From NCBI GenBank assembly GCA_019638485.1, contig JAHBTP010000001.1, forward strand, positions 992,001-1,056,000: a stretch of DNA of 64,000 nt, given 5' to 3'. The DNA comes from Ferruginibacter sp. (GTDB lineage Bacteria > Bacteroidota > Bacteroidia > Chitinophagales > Chitinophagaceae). The position numbers and the translations under genes are program-made. The notes under the pieces are model-generated. The model made no database searches, was not told where the DNA came from, and worked only from the letters and a program-made list of their open reading frames with translations. Below, one piece after another: positions 63,825 to 64,000 of the stretch (within the stretch, counting starts at the first letter, position 1; every line of letters begins with the position of its first letter).

Positions 63825-63950
63825 GCCGTTTAGTGGATAAAGAAATTGAAACATAACAGATGAAAACAGTATTTTTAAACTACATTTTTAAAACCCAAAA
63901 TAGGTCAACCTATTTCAGGATAAGACATCCCAAAATTATAATCTCTAAAT
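63825..63950. repeat. Insertion-sequence end relic, copy B
   Basis: A 126-nt non-coding stretch just past the transposase fragment, aligned with copy A at 62744-62871. The remaining bases to the window end (63951-64000) are AT-rich with nothing recognised. Confidence 0.6.
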
Positions 63951-64000
63951 TTTTTTAAGAAGAAATATTCCATACTTTCACTTTACAAATCAATTGTTAG

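Overview
The window is an AT-rich piece of chromosome from a member of the Bacteroidota, most likely the Chitinophagales/Chitinophagaceae. The reasons are: promoters of the TTTG/TTG-N(18-20)-TAnnTTTG type used by the Bacteroidota primary sigma factor, almost no Shine-Dalgarno sequences, a short primary sigma factor without region 1.1, a type IX secretion (T9SS) C-terminal sorting domain, many lipoproteins, an outer-membrane lipid A gene (lpxK), and conserved families typical of this phylum (DUF3822, DUF3276, BT_3928/DoxX-like, DUF1599). Most of the window is ordinary core genome. The assignment below family/order level is inference.

Layout. 1-6.4 kb: partial 5'-nucleotidase lipoprotein, ABC exporter, PUR-alpha-like DUF3276 protein, glucose-6-phosphate isomerase, threonine aldolase. 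6.6-9 kb: primary sigma factor, thioredoxin reductase, FolB. 9-13.4 kb: MATE exporter and the operon DUF3822-rsmD-MTHFS-lpxK. 13.6-16.2 kb: gyrA, with Phe at the quinolone-contact serine position. 16.4-21.8 kb: saccharopine dehydrogenase facing a six-gene operon pdhA-TPR-ribH-lutA-like-EVE-sirtuin. 21.9-26.9 kb: recF, DUF721/DciA-like, TraB/GumN lipoprotein, UbiD-family decarboxylase, SDR. 27-29 kb: tRNA-Gly(CCC) followed by an overlapping NodB-type deacetylase/formyltransferase pair. 29-40 kb: a membrane protein, pdhB, thiolase, a DUF1599-DoxX-OppB operon, folP, FKBP, NrnA, ndk, xseB-xseA.

40-50 kb is the most accessory-looking part: an unknown lipoprotein, a SRAP (HMCES/YedK) protein, a secreted protein made of two copies of an unrecognised domain, a TPR histidine kinase with its NarL-type regulator, a T9SS repeat protein with near-identical 231-bp units, a secreted beta-helix protein and a protein that looks like a metal-stripped HNH relative. 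49.5-53.9 kb: FMN reductase, cardiolipin synthase, arginase, a TPR protein. 53.9-61.3 kb is a glycogen/glucose block: glgA-glgC-glgB on the minus strand, and divergently a sugar MFS transporter with a ROK glucokinase, so sugar uptake, phosphorylation, isomerisation (pgi at the other end) and storage are represented. 61.4-64 kb: a PLP enzyme of sulfur amino acid metabolism and a free methionine-R-sulfoxide reductase, the latter flanked by two diverged copies of a ~127-bp insertion-sequence end, one attached to a truncated IS3-type transposase.

I found no CRISPR array, prophage, rRNA, or clear multi-gene defence system. The most notable observations are single-residue deviations in GyrA and RsmD, repeated placement of the -7 promoter element only 4-8 nt from start codons (predicted leaderless mRNAs), the tRNA-adjacent deacetylase/formyltransferase pair, the unrecognised tandem-domain protein, the degenerate HNH-like protein, and the decayed IS copies around the methionine sulfoxide reductase.
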